Part shown: positions 18,577-28,412 of the stretch, piece after piece
Layout of the letters: each line of letters opens with the position of its first letter
Position numbering within the stretch: position 1 is the first letter of the stretch
Assembly: GCA_902535165.1 (NCBI GenBank)
Contig: CACASE010000004.1
Span: forward strand, 29,490 to 93,489
Length of the DNA: 64,000 nucleotides
Source: an uncultured Bacteroidota bacterium
GTDB taxonomy: Bacteria; Bacteroidota; Bacteroidia; Flavobacteriales; Flavobacteriaceae
Direction of reading: 5' to 3'
Notes under the pieces: model-generated
Told to the model about the DNA's origin: nothing
The model's database searches: none
Seen by the model: only the letters and a program-made list of their open reading frames with translations
Program-made: the position numbers and the translations under genes

Positions 18577-21026
18577 CCTGTCTTCATTGCTTCATCTATC
18601 ATGGCAATACAATAATTTAAGTGACTTTTTAAAACCTTGTCAGAATATCTTTTGACTGCCTTATTTAAATCTTTCTTCAAGTCCATTAAAGTGCCCATTG
18701 TTATTGACCTTATATCAGAAACATCAACTTTTATTGTTGTAATGTAAGAACCCCAACCAGGTCTAGATGGTGGTTGTTCATTTTTCATAATATAACCTAG
18801 TCTAGATATAAAGGTTTTTTGCAAATTTCTCCTAAAAACATCTATTGATTTAGTATTATTTAGCTCAGACCAAATACCATCTTTTAAATCAACCATCATT
18901 TCATTTAATGAATAAGCATTACTTCCATTCAAAGCTTCATTTTCAATCATTCTCGCCATTCTGCCAAAATCTAGTACTCTATTTAAATAACTTGATTGAA
19001 CACCTCTAATTCTATTTAATGTACCAGCATATTCAATTTTATTTAAAATATCCTTATCAATCATCCAATAAGGAGTTTCAAATAAATGCTCGTTTAAAAA
19101 ACTCAAACATGCTTTTTGATGATTTTTATCTACGTGAGTGTAAACTGCACCATCCTGATCAGAAGTTTTGTAAAATTGATAGACACCGCCAATATTTGTT
19201 GCTACGTGGCCCATATATCTTCTAAATTGTCCAAGTATTTGACCATAGATATATTCCATTTCATCGTAAGTTTCACCATCCTCCGTTGTCCATTCCATGA
19301 GCTTTGGCAAAATTCTTTTTAAATTTTTAATTCCATATTCACTAGCTTTTATTGCATCATCACCTAAATCTTCAGTTTGTGAACTTGGATCAATACTTCC
19401 AGTTGGTCCAAATCTATATGTTAAATCATCTTCTTTTTCTCTAATCCAACTTCTTAATATTTCTTTTTCCTCTTCTTCAGAAACTCCAAGAATAGGTTTA
19501 TAACCCCACATAACTGAATATCTATCGTAAATTCCAACATTTGGTGTTTCCCAATCTGACGGCATTAAGGCAACGCCTTTATCCTCAGGTTGAGCAACAT
19601 AATTAAAACGGGCATAGTCCATTATTGAGGGTGATGTTCCATATTTTTTTGTAAATGTTGCTGATCTAAGTGAATCTACTGGGTATGCACTACTACTGCC
19701 CATGTTGTGAGGAAGTCCAATTGTATGTCCAAATTCGTGAGATGATACAAATCTAATTAATTCACCCATTACTTCATTTCTAAATTCAACTCCTCTAGCT
19801 TCTGGATCAACAGCCGATGCTTGAACAAAATACCAATTTCTTAATAATTTCATTACATTATGATACCAGTTGATATCGGACTCTATTATTTCGCCTGATC
19901 TTGGGTCGCTAACGTGAGGACCATTTGCATTAAGAGTTGAAGAAGCAAGGTATCTTACTGTTGAATACCTAACATCTTCTGGACTCCAATCAGGATCTTC
20001 TTCCTTAGTAGGAGGATCCTTACAAATTACAGCATTTTTAAAACCAGCTTCTTCAAATGCAGCATTCCAATCCTCAATTCCTTGTTTCAAATACTTTCTC
20101 CATTTCATTGGTGTTGCTCTGTCGAGGTAATAAACAATTGGTTTTTTAGGCTCAACTAACTCACCATTTTTAAACTTTTCTATATCTTCATCTTTTACCT
20201 CTAATCTCCACCTATCAAGATATGTTACAGTTTCAGCCTCTTGATTATCAATTCCGTAATCAGTTTGACTTGTTGTAAACCATCCAACTCTTTCATCAAA
20301 ATATCTTCTTTTCATTGGTTCCTTCGGAAGTAATATCATGGAGTTATTTAACAACATTGAAATTTGACCATTCTTTGCATTTGAAGACCTGTAGGTTTTA
20401 ATGTGTTTTGCCTCAATATTTAATGGAAAACTTCTTATTGATTCAATAAAAGATAGTTTGGTGTCCAATCCGGTTATATTATTTCTTTTCCTGCTTGACT
20501 GTGGATAGCCAAAAGATTTTACATCATTTTTAAACAAGCTTGTAACATCAATGACATAAGAGTTTTTATCCTTATTTTCAACTTCAATTTTAAAGCTGGC
20601 AATAATTGGTTCAAAATTTGAATTTGATACAGCCTCTCTGATTGGAAGAGAATCCGATGCATAATTTGAAAATGAAAGTTCTTTAAGAAGCAAGTTGTTG
20701 TCAAATTTTTGCCAGCTTAAGACTTGTTCACTTAGTTTGTGCGCACCCAATGAAATTTCTTTAGCCATTTTCGCAATTCTAGTTACCATTAACATGTCTC
20801 TACCAATCAAACTATCATTAATCTCATAGTAATATTTTTCATCAACCTTGTGTACATCAAATAAACCTTGATCAGTTACAGCTTTATCAGTTATAATATC
20901 GGAGTATGTTTTTTCTTTTTTATCCTTATCAGATTTCTCAGGTTTTTTTTGTGAAAAAACTGCAGAGCTGAAAAGAAGTAATGTAAAAAAAATAGAAAGA
21001 AATTTAATATGGTAGTGCGTTTTCAT
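18573..21026 (-). CDS. Secreted zinc-dependent metalloprotease (DUF5117/DUF4953 type)
   Basis: An 817-residue exported protease. A signal peptide (MKTHYHIKFLSIFFTLLLFSSAVFSQ) precedes a charged linker and the DUF5117-like N-terminal domain. The catalytic block carries the extended metzincin-like zinc site HEFGHTIGLPHNMGSS (near residue 430), with the third His ligand and SIMDYARFNYVAQPED as a Met-turn-like segment. The C-terminal third is the DUF4953-like domain. Such proteins are widespread in marine Bacteroidota and probably degrade external protein or peptides; the substrate is not known. No T9SS sorting domain is visible at the C-terminus, so it probably stays in the periplasm or envelope. 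Confidence 0.87.
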   Translation of the reverse strand: MKTHYHIKFLSIFFTLLLFSSAVFSQKKPEKSDKDKKEKTYSDIITDKAVTDQGLFDVHKVDEKYYYEINDSLIGRDMLMVTRIAKMAKEISLGAHKLSEQVLSWQKFDNNLLLKELSFSNYASDSLPIREAVSNSNFEPIIASFKIEVENKDKNSYVIDVTSLFKNDVKSFGYPQSSRKRNNITGLDTKLSFIESIRSFPLNIEAKHIKTYRSSNAKNGQISMLLNNSMILLPKEPMKRRYFDERVGWFTTSQTDYGIDNQEAETVTYLDRWRLEVKDEDIEKFKNGELVEPKKPIVYYLDRATPMKWRKYLKQGIEDWNAAFEEAGFKNAVICKDPPTKEEDPDWSPEDVRYSTVRYLASSTLNANGPHVSDPRSGEIIESDINWYHNVMKLLRNWYFVQASAVDPEARGVEFRNEVMGELIRFVSSHEFGHTIGLPHNMGSSSAYPVDSLRSATFTKKYGTSPSIMDYARFNYVAQPEDKGVALMPSDWETPNVGIYDRYSVMWGYKPILGVSEEEEKEILRSWIREKEDDLTYRFGPTGSIDPSSQTEDLGDDAIKASEYGIKNLKRILPKLMEWTTEDGETYDEMEYIYGQILGQFRRYMGHVATNIGGVYQFYKTSDQDGAVYTHVDKNHQKACLSFLNEHLFETPYWMIDKDILNKIEYAGTLNRIRGVQSSYLNRVLDFGRMARMIENEALNGSNAYSLNEMMVDLKDGIWSELNNTKSIDVFRRNLQKTFISRLGYIMKNEQPPSRPGWGSYITTIKVDVSDIRSITMGTLMDLKKDLNKAVKRYSDKVLKSHLNYCIAMIDEAMKTG

Positions 21027-21067
21027 AATTATGCTATAGTGTTATAAAATTAAATTACAAAAAATGA

Positions 21068-22762
21068 TTAAACTATTTCAATAAAAAGTCCATCATTTGT
21101 TTTTGAAACTTTAACTAAATTTTTTTTAGTAAGATTTTTAATGCTTTTATCCCATTTTTTATTGCTAAGTCCAGAGCTATCCTTTACAAAACTGAGTTCA
21201 ACTTTTTCAAGATTTTTTACTTGATTGTAAATGGATTTTTCATCAATACTTAAATCAGATAATATATTATTTTCAGGCTTCATTTGTGGAAAAAAAATAA
21301 CTTCTTGTATTGAACGATGATTAGTTAACAACATAACCAATCTATCTATACCAATACCTATGCCTGATGTTGGTGGCATTCCATATTCCAGAGATCTTAC
21401 AAAATCGTGATCGATAAACATTGCTTCTTCATCACCTTTTTCAGAGAGTTTTAATTGATCTTCAAATCTTTCAAGCTGATCAATAGGATCATTAAGTTCT
21501 GAGTATGCATTAGCTATTTCACTTCCATTAATCAATAATTCAAATCTTTCAGTTAGTTGTGGATTTTCTCTGTGTTGCTTTGTTAAAGGACTCATCTCTT
21601 TAGGATAATCAATTATAAAGGTAGGCTGAATGAAATTTGACTCACATTTTTCACCAAAAATTTCATCAATTATTTTACCCTTACCCATTGTTTCATCAAT
21701 TTCAACTCCAATTTTTTTGGCGGCTTCAGCTAATTCTTTTTCATCTAGGATCAAAGCATCAATTCCTGTTTCATTTTTTATCGCGTCAAGTATCCCAATT
21801 TTTTTATATGGCCCTTTGAAATTAATCTCTTTATTTTCAAATTTAACAGTTGAGGATCCAAGAGTATCAATTGTGACTTTTTCAAGTAATTTTTCTGTAA
21901 AACTCATCATCCAGTTGTAGTCTTTATATGCTACATAAAACTCTAAGTTTGTAAACTCTGGATTATGTGATCTATCCATTCCTTCGTTTCTAAAATCTTT
22001 AGCAAATTCAAATACACCATCAAACCCTCCTACAATTAGTCTTTTTAAATACAATTCATTTGCAATTCTCATGTATAGAGGAATGTTCAGTGAATTATGA
22101 TGAGTTATAAATGGTTTAGCTGCAGCACCACCAGGTATTGGTTGTAATATTGGTGTTTCAACTTCAACAAAACCTTCATTCTCAAGTGAGGATCTAATTG
22201 ATGAAATAATTTTAGACCTTTTTAAAAATGTTTCTTTAACATGGCTATTAACAATTAGATCTACATATCGCTGCCTATACCTTAACTCAGGTGAGCTAAA
22301 TTCATCATATGTATTACCATCGCTATCAGTTTTTGGTAGGGGCAGGGGTTTTAAGGATTTGGACAACAATTTAAAATCTTTAACCAAAATTGTCATTTCT
22401 CCAACTTTAGTTTTAAATAATTCACCTTCAATCCCAATTATGTCACCTATATCTAATAGTTTTTTATAGAGTTCATTATATTTCGTTTTATCATCTCCAA
22501 CACAAATTTCATCTCTGTTAAAATATACTTGAATTCTTCCACTACTATCTTGAAGCTCTGCAAAACTCGCATTACCTTGAATTCTTCTAGACATTAATCT
22601 TCCAGCTACAATCACTTTCTCATCTTCAATAAAATTTGATTTAATATTAGATGAGTTTGTAGTAACCTGGAATAATTCAGCAGGATAAGGATTGATTCCA
22701 AGCTCTCTGATTTTATTTAGCTTTTCTCGTCTAATTAATTCTTGCTCAGAAAGATTTGACAT
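21068..22762 (-). CDS. lysS: Lysine--tRNA ligase, class II
   Basis: Charges tRNA-Lys. The 564-residue protein has an N-terminal OB fold (VIVAGRLMSRRIQGNASFAELQD, in part), class II motif 1 (GFVEVETPILQPIPGGAAAKPF), motif 2 (FRNEGMDRSHNPEFTNLEFY, ATP binding) and motif 3 (GIGIGIDRLVMLL). About 60 residues after motif 3 form a C-terminal extension rich in Lys, which is usual in flavobacteria. The ATG is only 4 bases downstream of a consensus -7 box on the minus strand, which predicts a leaderless message. Confidence 0.96.
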   Translation of the reverse strand: MSNLSEQELIRREKLNKIRELGINPYPAELFQVTTNSSNIKSNFIEDEKVIVAGRLMSRRIQGNASFAELQDSSGRIQVYFNRDEICVGDDKTKYNELYKKLLDIGDIIGIEGELFKTKVGEMTILVKDFKLLSKSLKPLPLPKTDSDGNTYDEFSSPELRYRQRYVDLIVNSHVKETFLKRSKIISSIRSSLENEGFVEVETPILQPIPGGAAAKPFITHHNSLNIPLYMRIANELYLKRLIVGGFDGVFEFAKDFRNEGMDRSHNPEFTNLEFYVAYKDYNWMMSFTEKLLEKVTIDTLGSSTVKFENKEINFKGPYKKIGILDAIKNETGIDALILDEKELAEAAKKIGVEIDETMGKGKIIDEIFGEKCESNFIQPTFIIDYPKEMSPLTKQHRENPQLTERFELLINGSEIANAYSELNDPIDQLERFEDQLKLSEKGDEEAMFIDHDFVRSLEYGMPPTSGIGIGIDRLVMLLTNHRSIQEVIFFPQMKPENNILSDLSIDEKSIYNQVKNLEKVELSFVKDSSGLSNKKWDKSIKNLTKKNLVKVSKTNDGLFIEIV

Positions 22763-22766
22763 TTAT

Positions 22767-22774
22767 CAAATATA
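22767..22774 (-). promoter_or_regulatory. -7 promoter box of lysS
   Basis: The minus strand reads TATATTTG, an exact match to TAnnTTTG, ending 4 bases before the lysS ATG. No clear TTG is seen 19 bases further upstream, so the -33 element is weak. If used, transcription would begin at the start codon. Confidence 0.45.
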
Positions 22775-22829
22775 ATAATATAAGAGTTATTTAATGCTTA
22801 TGTTTTTTAATTTTACATAAAATCTAAGT

Positions 22830-23522
22830 TTGTTGGATAAGCATAAAAAAATTATAATTAAAAATTTGGGTTTACTTGACTTTGAAAAAACTTTCCATAT
22901 TCAAAAACATTTTCAAAATCAAATTATTGAAACTAAATTAAATAATAGAAAAAATAATCTTAATTCAATAACCCCTAATTTTCTTTTATTCGTAGAACAT
23001 GATCACGTATATACTCTTGGAAATAGTGGTAATGAAAATAATCTAATATTTGATAAAAAAAGACTTGAAAAAATGGGTATAAAATATCATAAAACTAACA
23101 GGGGAGGGGATATTACTTACCATGGGCCAGGTCAATTAGTTTGTTACCCTATTTTAGACTTAGAGAATTTTTACAGAGATATTCATAAATATTTGAGAGA
23201 TTTAGAAGAGGTTGTTATAAATACTTTGGATTATTTTAATATTTCCGCATCTGTAAATTCAAAAGAGACAGGTGTTTGGTTAGATGTTGGCACGCCTGAG
23301 GAGAGGAAAATATGTGCTATGGGAATTAAAGTAAGTAGATGGGTTACAATGCATGGATTAGCATTAAATGTAAATACAAATTTATCTTACTTCAATGGTA
23401 TTGTTCCATGCGGAATAAGTGAAAAAGGGGTTACTTCTATTTCAAATGAACTAAATAAAACTATAGAACTTGATTTAGTTCGTAAAGTCTTGACAGAAAA
23501 TTTTTTAAAAAAATTTAGTTAA
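22830..23522 (+). CDS. lipB: Octanoyltransferase LipB
   Basis: Moves octanoate from acyl carrier protein to lipoyl-dependent enzymes, the first step of lipoate synthesis; lipA in this window does the second. The 230-residue protein carries RGGDITYHGPGQLVCYPI (near residue 90), MGIKVSRWVTMHGLALNVN with the conserved Lys, and PCGISEKGVTS with the catalytic Cys. The start is TTG; the next codon is also TTG, so the exact start is uncertain by one residue. A TAAGTTTG box overlaps this start and is therefore doubtful as promoter. Its end overlaps the convergent lipoprotein gene by 8 bases. Confidence 0.93.
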   Translation: MLDKHKKIIIKNLGLLDFEKTFHIQKHFQNQIIETKLNNRKNNLNSITPNFLLFVEHDHVYTLGNSGNENNLIFDKKRLEKMGIKYHKTNRGGDITYHGPGQLVCYPILDLENFYRDIHKYLRDLEEVVINTLDYFNISASVNSKETGVWLDVGTPEERKICAMGIKVSRWVTMHGLALNVNTNLSYFNGIVPCGISEKGVTSISNELNKTIELDLVRKVLTENFLKKFS

Positions 23523-25830
23523 GGCTGTACAGTAAAAGTTCATCATCGTCTCCTTTGAATGTTATCAAATCTTGATTTTTATCAAAACTAAACTCAAAAG
23601 TTGATGTTGAATAAATTGGAAAGCCTGAAATCATTCCATTACTATTGTATAGGTAGGATTTTTTTTCATTAACATCTCTAAAATGAAAATAAGTATTATT
23701 TTTTGAGCCTTTAATATTTAAATCATCAAAGTCTCCAAAGGGAATTTTATAATCAGTATTATTTATTGTAATATTTCCATTGGAAAGAACTATTAGATTA
23801 TTTTTATTTGAATGAATCATGTTCTTTTGGTCAGGTAGTTGTTTTGTAGAAATCTTTCCATTTAGTTCAATTCTTACAAGTTGATTCAAATCATTTATTG
23901 TAATAATTCCTCCATCATTTTCATAAAAATGATTTGTACTAGTAGTAAAATTTTCTGGTAATTTAATACGAATATTTCCTCTTCGATCTAAAATTAAAGG
24001 CTTATTATTCTTAGTGACTAGCAATAAATAATCTTTGTTTAATATTCTTAGATGTTTTATTGGAAATTTTATATCTGAATTTAATTTATTTCGCTTAAAT
24101 CCTTTAACAGTATTCAGTTTAGAATCTAACATTTTTAATGATTTCCCCTCTTGAATTACAAATCTGTAATTTCTGGTATTATCATAATCAAAAACTGACA
24201 AAAACTTTTCAGATGAAGATTTATTAAGATTTATTTTTTTTACCAGCTTGCCATTAATATCTAAAATTAGAAACTCATCTTCAGTTAAAAATGAATATTG
24301 TAATCGATTATTCTTATATAAATCAACTTGAAAAATATCACTTATTATTTTAGAATTTAATTTCTTTCTTAATGTTTCTTTTCCATTCATATCCAAAACA
24401 ATTAAATTATAATCACTGTCCTGTAGAATGATATTTTTTTTACCTGAATTGTAGTTGTAAATAAATTTTGGATTAAAAATTATTTTATTATCAATTTTTT
24501 TTGAAAAAATAAGATTTAATTTTTTTTTGGTTTTAGTGTCAAATTTTGTGGTTGAAAAAATAGATTTAAAATTATTTTCTCCTAACAACTCATAATTTGT
24601 AAACCAATATGGGTAATCCACAGTTTCATTAGAATCACCTAGATTAAGTATTTCAAAATATGTTGTTTTTTCTGGAATTGATTTTAAAAAGTTTAAAAAG
24701 CTTTGATTATTAATTATAAGTGATTTGTTATTATAGTTGAGCAACATGTTCTGAATAACAGAAATATCATTTGCAAAAATTACAGATTCATTTAAGACTG
24801 TAAAAAAATTATAATTCGATATAAGTTTAAATTCCATAATATCAAATGAGGATAATTTTATATCACTTGCATCAAAAATAGATTGATCTCTATATTTACT
24901 AATTAATTTTTTATCATTAAATGACTCATTCAAACTAGCTTCTTCAAAATTTAATATTAATAAACTTTCATTATTTACTGTTATTAGCCCTAACTCATTA
25001 ACACTTTTAAAAAAACTATTGAGTTTCTTTTCATTTGCGCTCAATTTTGTTTGCTCATTATTAAAATTATTTTCTACTGTTTCGGATTGAAAGGAAAGCC
25101 TAGTGAATTCAGAAAAATTATTTGGAACTAGTTTAAGGATATTTGATTTAGATTTTTTTATATCCAACAATATATTTACTGGTTTATTATCCTCTTTTTG
25201 GTATACTCCTAGTATATTAATGTTATCATTCTTTGTATCTAGTTCATATTGAATCCACTTGGAATATTTTGAAATATTTTCCTTTTTTGAATTGAAATTT
25301 AATTCTTCATATTTTTCAGATATATTTATTGAAATATTTTTGGTTTTTGAACTATGTGTTTTTTTAAAATTTAGATAATCGATATTTTTTGAGAAAGTTG
25401 CGTTTCTAATGATGTTCTCAATCAAAAGTTTTTCTTTAGAAAAATATAAGTAATTATCAATTTTTGATAAATAAAAATCATCTTTAAACAAATAAATGTT
25501 TTGACTATTGTAAGATATAGTGTCACGAACAAGACTATCTTTAATTTCGTAACCAAAATCTTGTTGAATTACTACGCTATTTAAATTATTCTTTCCTGTT
25601 TTGTGAAAACTATAAATTAGTTCTCCCTGAGGTTCAAGTAAATCAATGTTTTCAAATTCTAGATTAAGTGATTTTTCAAGAAGATTAAGCTGGTTATAAT
25701 TTATTTCTTTAAAGTCATTTATATTTAATACAACTAATGGGTTATCAGGTATTTTATCAATAATGCTAATTGTATTTTCTGTCTTATCGCAGGAAAAAAT
25801 TATAAAAAATAAAAGTAAATATTTTTTCAA
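23515..25830 (-). CDS. Large lipoprotein of unknown function with C-terminal propeller-like repeats
   Basis: A 771-residue protein starting at TTG, with a short signal and lipobox (FIIFSC, Cys14). I do not recognise a named family. The N-terminal half (to about residue 430) is a mixed alpha/beta region rich in Asn, Lys and Ser, with segments like IPDNPLVVLNINDF that recall DUF3352-type domains. The C-terminal half repeats a strand pattern every 40-50 residues (IVLDMNGKETLRKKL, LILDINGKLVKKINL, LILDRRGNIRIKLPE, RIELNGKISTKQLP), as in a beta-propeller. It lies just downstream of rnhB on the same strand (23-base gap) and overlaps lipB tail to tail. Confidence 0.65.
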   Translation of the reverse strand: MKKYLLLFFIIFSCDKTENTISIIDKIPDNPLVVLNINDFKEINYNQLNLLEKSLNLEFENIDLLEPQGELIYSFHKTGKNNLNSVVIQQDFGYEIKDSLVRDTISYNSQNIYLFKDDFYLSKIDNYLYFSKEKLLIENIIRNATFSKNIDYLNFKKTHSSKTKNISINISEKYEELNFNSKKENISKYSKWIQYELDTKNDNINILGVYQKEDNKPVNILLDIKKSKSNILKLVPNNFSEFTRLSFQSETVENNFNNEQTKLSANEKKLNSFFKSVNELGLITVNNESLLILNFEEASLNESFNDKKLISKYRDQSIFDASDIKLSSFDIMEFKLISNYNFFTVLNESVIFANDISVIQNMLLNYNNKSLIINNQSFLNFLKSIPEKTTYFEILNLGDSNETVDYPYWFTNYELLGENNFKSIFSTTKFDTKTKKKLNLIFSKKIDNKIIFNPKFIYNYNSGKKNIILQDSDYNLIVLDMNGKETLRKKLNSKIISDIFQVDLYKNNRLQYSFLTEDEFLILDINGKLVKKINLNKSSSEKFLSVFDYDNTRNYRFVIQEGKSLKMLDSKLNTVKGFKRNKLNSDIKFPIKHLRILNKDYLLLVTKNNKPLILDRRGNIRIKLPENFTTSTNHFYENDGGIITINDLNQLVRIELNGKISTKQLPDQKNMIHSNKNNLIVLSNGNITINNTDYKIPFGDFDDLNIKGSKNNTYFHFRDVNEKKSYLYNSNGMISGFPIYSTSTFEFSFDKNQDLITFKGDDDELLLYSLN

Positions 25831-25853
25831 AACTTTATTACAAAATTAAAAAA

Positions 25854-26450
25854 TCAAATTTTAATTTTAAGTTGTTTGTTTAGTAGATTAAAACTTTTTC
25901 TATGATATATTGAAATTCCAAACTTTTTAATTGCACTCTTGTGTTTAATTGTTCCATACCCTTTGTTATTAATCCAATCATAATATGGATACTCTTTATT
26001 ATATTTAACCATCAATTTATCTCTGTGAACTTTTGCTAATATTGATGCTGCAGCAATACTTTGGTATATGCTATCTCCTCTTATAACACATTCATATTTA
26101 AATTTATTTTTTGTTTTAAATTGATTACCATCAATTATTATGTAATCAGCTTTTCTAATAATTTTTGATATAGCTTTATTCATAGCTAAAAATGTTGATT
26201 CAAGCACATTTATTGAGTCTACAATATCATTAGGTATGTCAATAATTGAATAGTCAATTGCAATTGAGGTGATTTCATCATATAATTTCATTCTATTATG
26301 CGCATTAAGTTTTTTTGAATCCTGAATAAGCTTATTCTTATAATTTTTTGGTAGAATAACTGCAGCTGCAGTTACAGGACCGGCCAGGCATCCTCTACCT
26401 GCTTCATCAACACCACAAACAAAAAGGTCATTATTAAATGCTTTTAACAT
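25854..26450 (-). CDS. rnhB: Ribonuclease HII
   Basis: Cleaves the RNA strand of RNA-DNA hybrids and misincorporated ribonucleotides. At 198 residues it is the usual length. The catalytic acidic residues are in GVDEAGRGCLAGPV (Asp and Glu, residues 15-16), in IIDGNQ (near 109) and in the C-terminal region. RGDSIYQSIAAASILAKVHRD is the family's second signature. It is divergent from the porin gene and upstream of the large lipoprotein. Confidence 0.95.
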   Translation of the reverse strand: MLKAFNNDLFVCGVDEAGRGCLAGPVTAAAVILPKNYKNKLIQDSKKLNAHNRMKLYDEITSIAIDYSIIDIPNDIVDSINVLESTFLAMNKAISKIIRKADYIIIDGNQFKTKNKFKYECVIRGDSIYQSIAAASILAKVHRDKLMVKYNKEYPYYDWINNKGYGTIKHKSAIKKFGISIYHRKSFNLLNKQLKIKI

Positions 26451-26504
26451 ATGCCTTCAATTTAATGTAATAATTGTTTTAAATCAATAACTTTATTGCA
26501 AAGA

Positions 26505-28412
26505 ATGAGATATTTAATTTTATTGTTTTGTGTAATTTTTAGCACTGTTAGTCAATCTCAAGAAAATAATCAAGATAATTCTTCAAATGCATTAGGTTTT
26601 TTCAATAAAGTAAAGGATAGTATGTCAATTGAAAATTTTCAATTTGATGTCAATAAATTAAAATTTTTTGGAATTGAAAATGATACCATTCTATTAGACA
26701 CATCACTGAATATCAATAAATATTATCAATTCAATTATCGCAAGAAAGATAATTTTGAATTTTTGAAATTCAATAATATTGGTCAAGTCTACAATAAACT
26801 TTCCTACAATCCAAATAATAATTTTTTGCCAAAGATAGGTTTCAGTGCTAATAAAATGCTTTTAATAGGTCAAGAGGATTATAAATTCTATGATGTTGCA
26901 TATCCATTAACTGAGCTTTTCTTTAAAACTGTCTATTCTCAAGGACAATTAACAGATGCATTATTTACAACAAATATCAATAAAAACACAAACTTTTTAT
27001 TGGCATTTAAAGCTCTAAGAAGCTTGGGTAAATATCAAAATAGTTTATCAGGATCTAAACACTTTAGATTCGGTTTTTCTTTCATCAAAAATAACTTTGA
27101 CTCAAAAATATTTTTTACAAGTCAAAAACTAGAAAAACATGAAAATGGTGGATTAAATGATACCTCATTAATTGATTTTGAATCCGGTGATCCAGAATTT
27201 AAAGAGAGATCTAAGTTAAATGTCAATTTTGAAGATGCTGTAAATACTTACCAAACTAGAAATTTTTATTTTAAAAATAATTATACTCTTTTGAATAAAA
27301 ATAAAAATTATATATCTATCATATATAATCTTGATTATGAAACAACCAATAATAAATATGAGCAAGAGCAAGAAAGTTACCTATATGGCTCGTTGAGATC
27401 AGGACTAAGTGAAGTTAATGATCATTATAAATTTAGATCACTTAAAAATGTCATTGAGTTAAAAACAAAATCAAGCTTTTTTGATGAATTAACTTTAGGA
27501 TATATAAATTATAATTACAATTTTTTTGAAATAAATCAGTCAGATGAAAAAATAGCAGGTGAAAACTCAAGTCTTTTTTCGGGCTCTGTCTTTAAAAAAA
27601 TAGGAAACATTAATATTAATTTTGATATAAGCCAAAAAATTAAAGGAGATAGAATAGGGAATGAAATAAATTTCATTTTAAATTCCAATGATAAATCAAA
27701 ATTTAATTATTTAATTAATCTAAACTTAAGACAGTCGCATCCTGGCCTCATTTATGACATTTACAATAGTGATTATTCAAATATAAATTTTGAAAGAAAA
27801 AATAAATTAACAGAAACTAAATCTCTTAATATTAAACTTAATAAAAAGAGTATTGGAAGCGTATCATTTAGTCTTTTAAACGTTAATAATCAATTTTACC
27901 TAACAGTTAATTCCGATATAGAGAATAAACTAACTCCAATTGCAAATCAATATAATAATCAAATAAATATCATCAAATTTAGATACAGTAATGAGATTAA
28001 ATTTGGTAAGTTCTCACTAGACAATACAATTTTATTACAAAATGTTGATCAAGAGGATTCTATCATAAATTTACCAAAAATTTTGGCTAGGAATACATTG
28101 TACATTTCTGAAAAAATCTTCAATAATGTAATGGACATACAAACGGGAATAAGTTTAAAAATATTTTCAAAATTTTATGCTAATGAATACAATCCTATAC
28201 TTTCAACCTTTCATATTCAATCCTTAAAAAAAATTGGAGGATATCCGCTTTTAGATTTTTTTGTCAATGCTAAGATCAGACAAACTAGAATTTTTTTGAA
28301 AGCTGAGCATTTTAATTCCTCTATTTCATCTGGAAATTTTATGTCAAGTCCAACATCCCCCTACAGAGATAGCAGTATTAGATTTGGATTGAGATGGAAT
28401 TTATTTAACTAA
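26505..28412 (+). CDS. Putative outer-membrane porin (beta-barrel)
   Basis: A 635-residue exported protein with signal MRYLILLFCVIFSTVSQSQE and a body of alternating aromatic/polar strands ending in SIRFGLRWNLFN. The C-terminal aromatic-rich strand is typical of outer-membrane barrels. It matches what is annotated as 'putative porin' in flavobacteria near rnhB and gltBD; the substrate is unknown. I chose the ATG at 26505 over an in-frame TTG at 26496, since it puts the signal peptide at the N-terminus. Its 3' end overlaps gltD by 12 bases. Confidence 0.82.
   Translation: MRYLILLFCVIFSTVSQSQENNQDNSSNALGFFNKVKDSMSIENFQFDVNKLKFFGIENDTILLDTSLNINKYYQFNYRKKDNFEFLKFNNIGQVYNKLSYNPNNNFLPKIGFSANKMLLIGQEDYKFYDVAYPLTELFFKTVYSQGQLTDALFTTNINKNTNFLLAFKALRSLGKYQNSLSGSKHFRFGFSFIKNNFDSKIFFTSQKLEKHENGGLNDTSLIDFESGDPEFKERSKLNVNFEDAVNTYQTRNFYFKNNYTLLNKNKNYISIIYNLDYETTNNKYEQEQESYLYGSLRSGLSEVNDHYKFRSLKNVIELKTKSSFFDELTLGYINYNYNFFEINQSDEKIAGENSSLFSGSVFKKIGNININFDISQKIKGDRIGNEINFILNSNDKSKFNYLINLNLRQSHPGLIYDIYNSDYSNINFERKNKLTETKSLNIKLNKKSIGSVSFSLLNVNNQFYLTVNSDIENKLTPIANQYNNQINIIKFRYSNEIKFGKFSLDNTILLQNVDQEDSIINLPKILARNTLYISEKIFNNVMDIQTGISLKIFSKFYANEYNPILSTFHIQSLKKIGGYPLLDFFVNAKIRQTRIFLKAEHFNSSISSGNFMSSPTSPYRDSSIRFGLRWNLFN

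Noticed and set aside
22825..22832. TAAGTTTG as lipB promoter
   Set aside because: A perfect -7 match, but it overlaps the probable TTG start codon, so either the box or the start would have to be wrong; not called as a feature.
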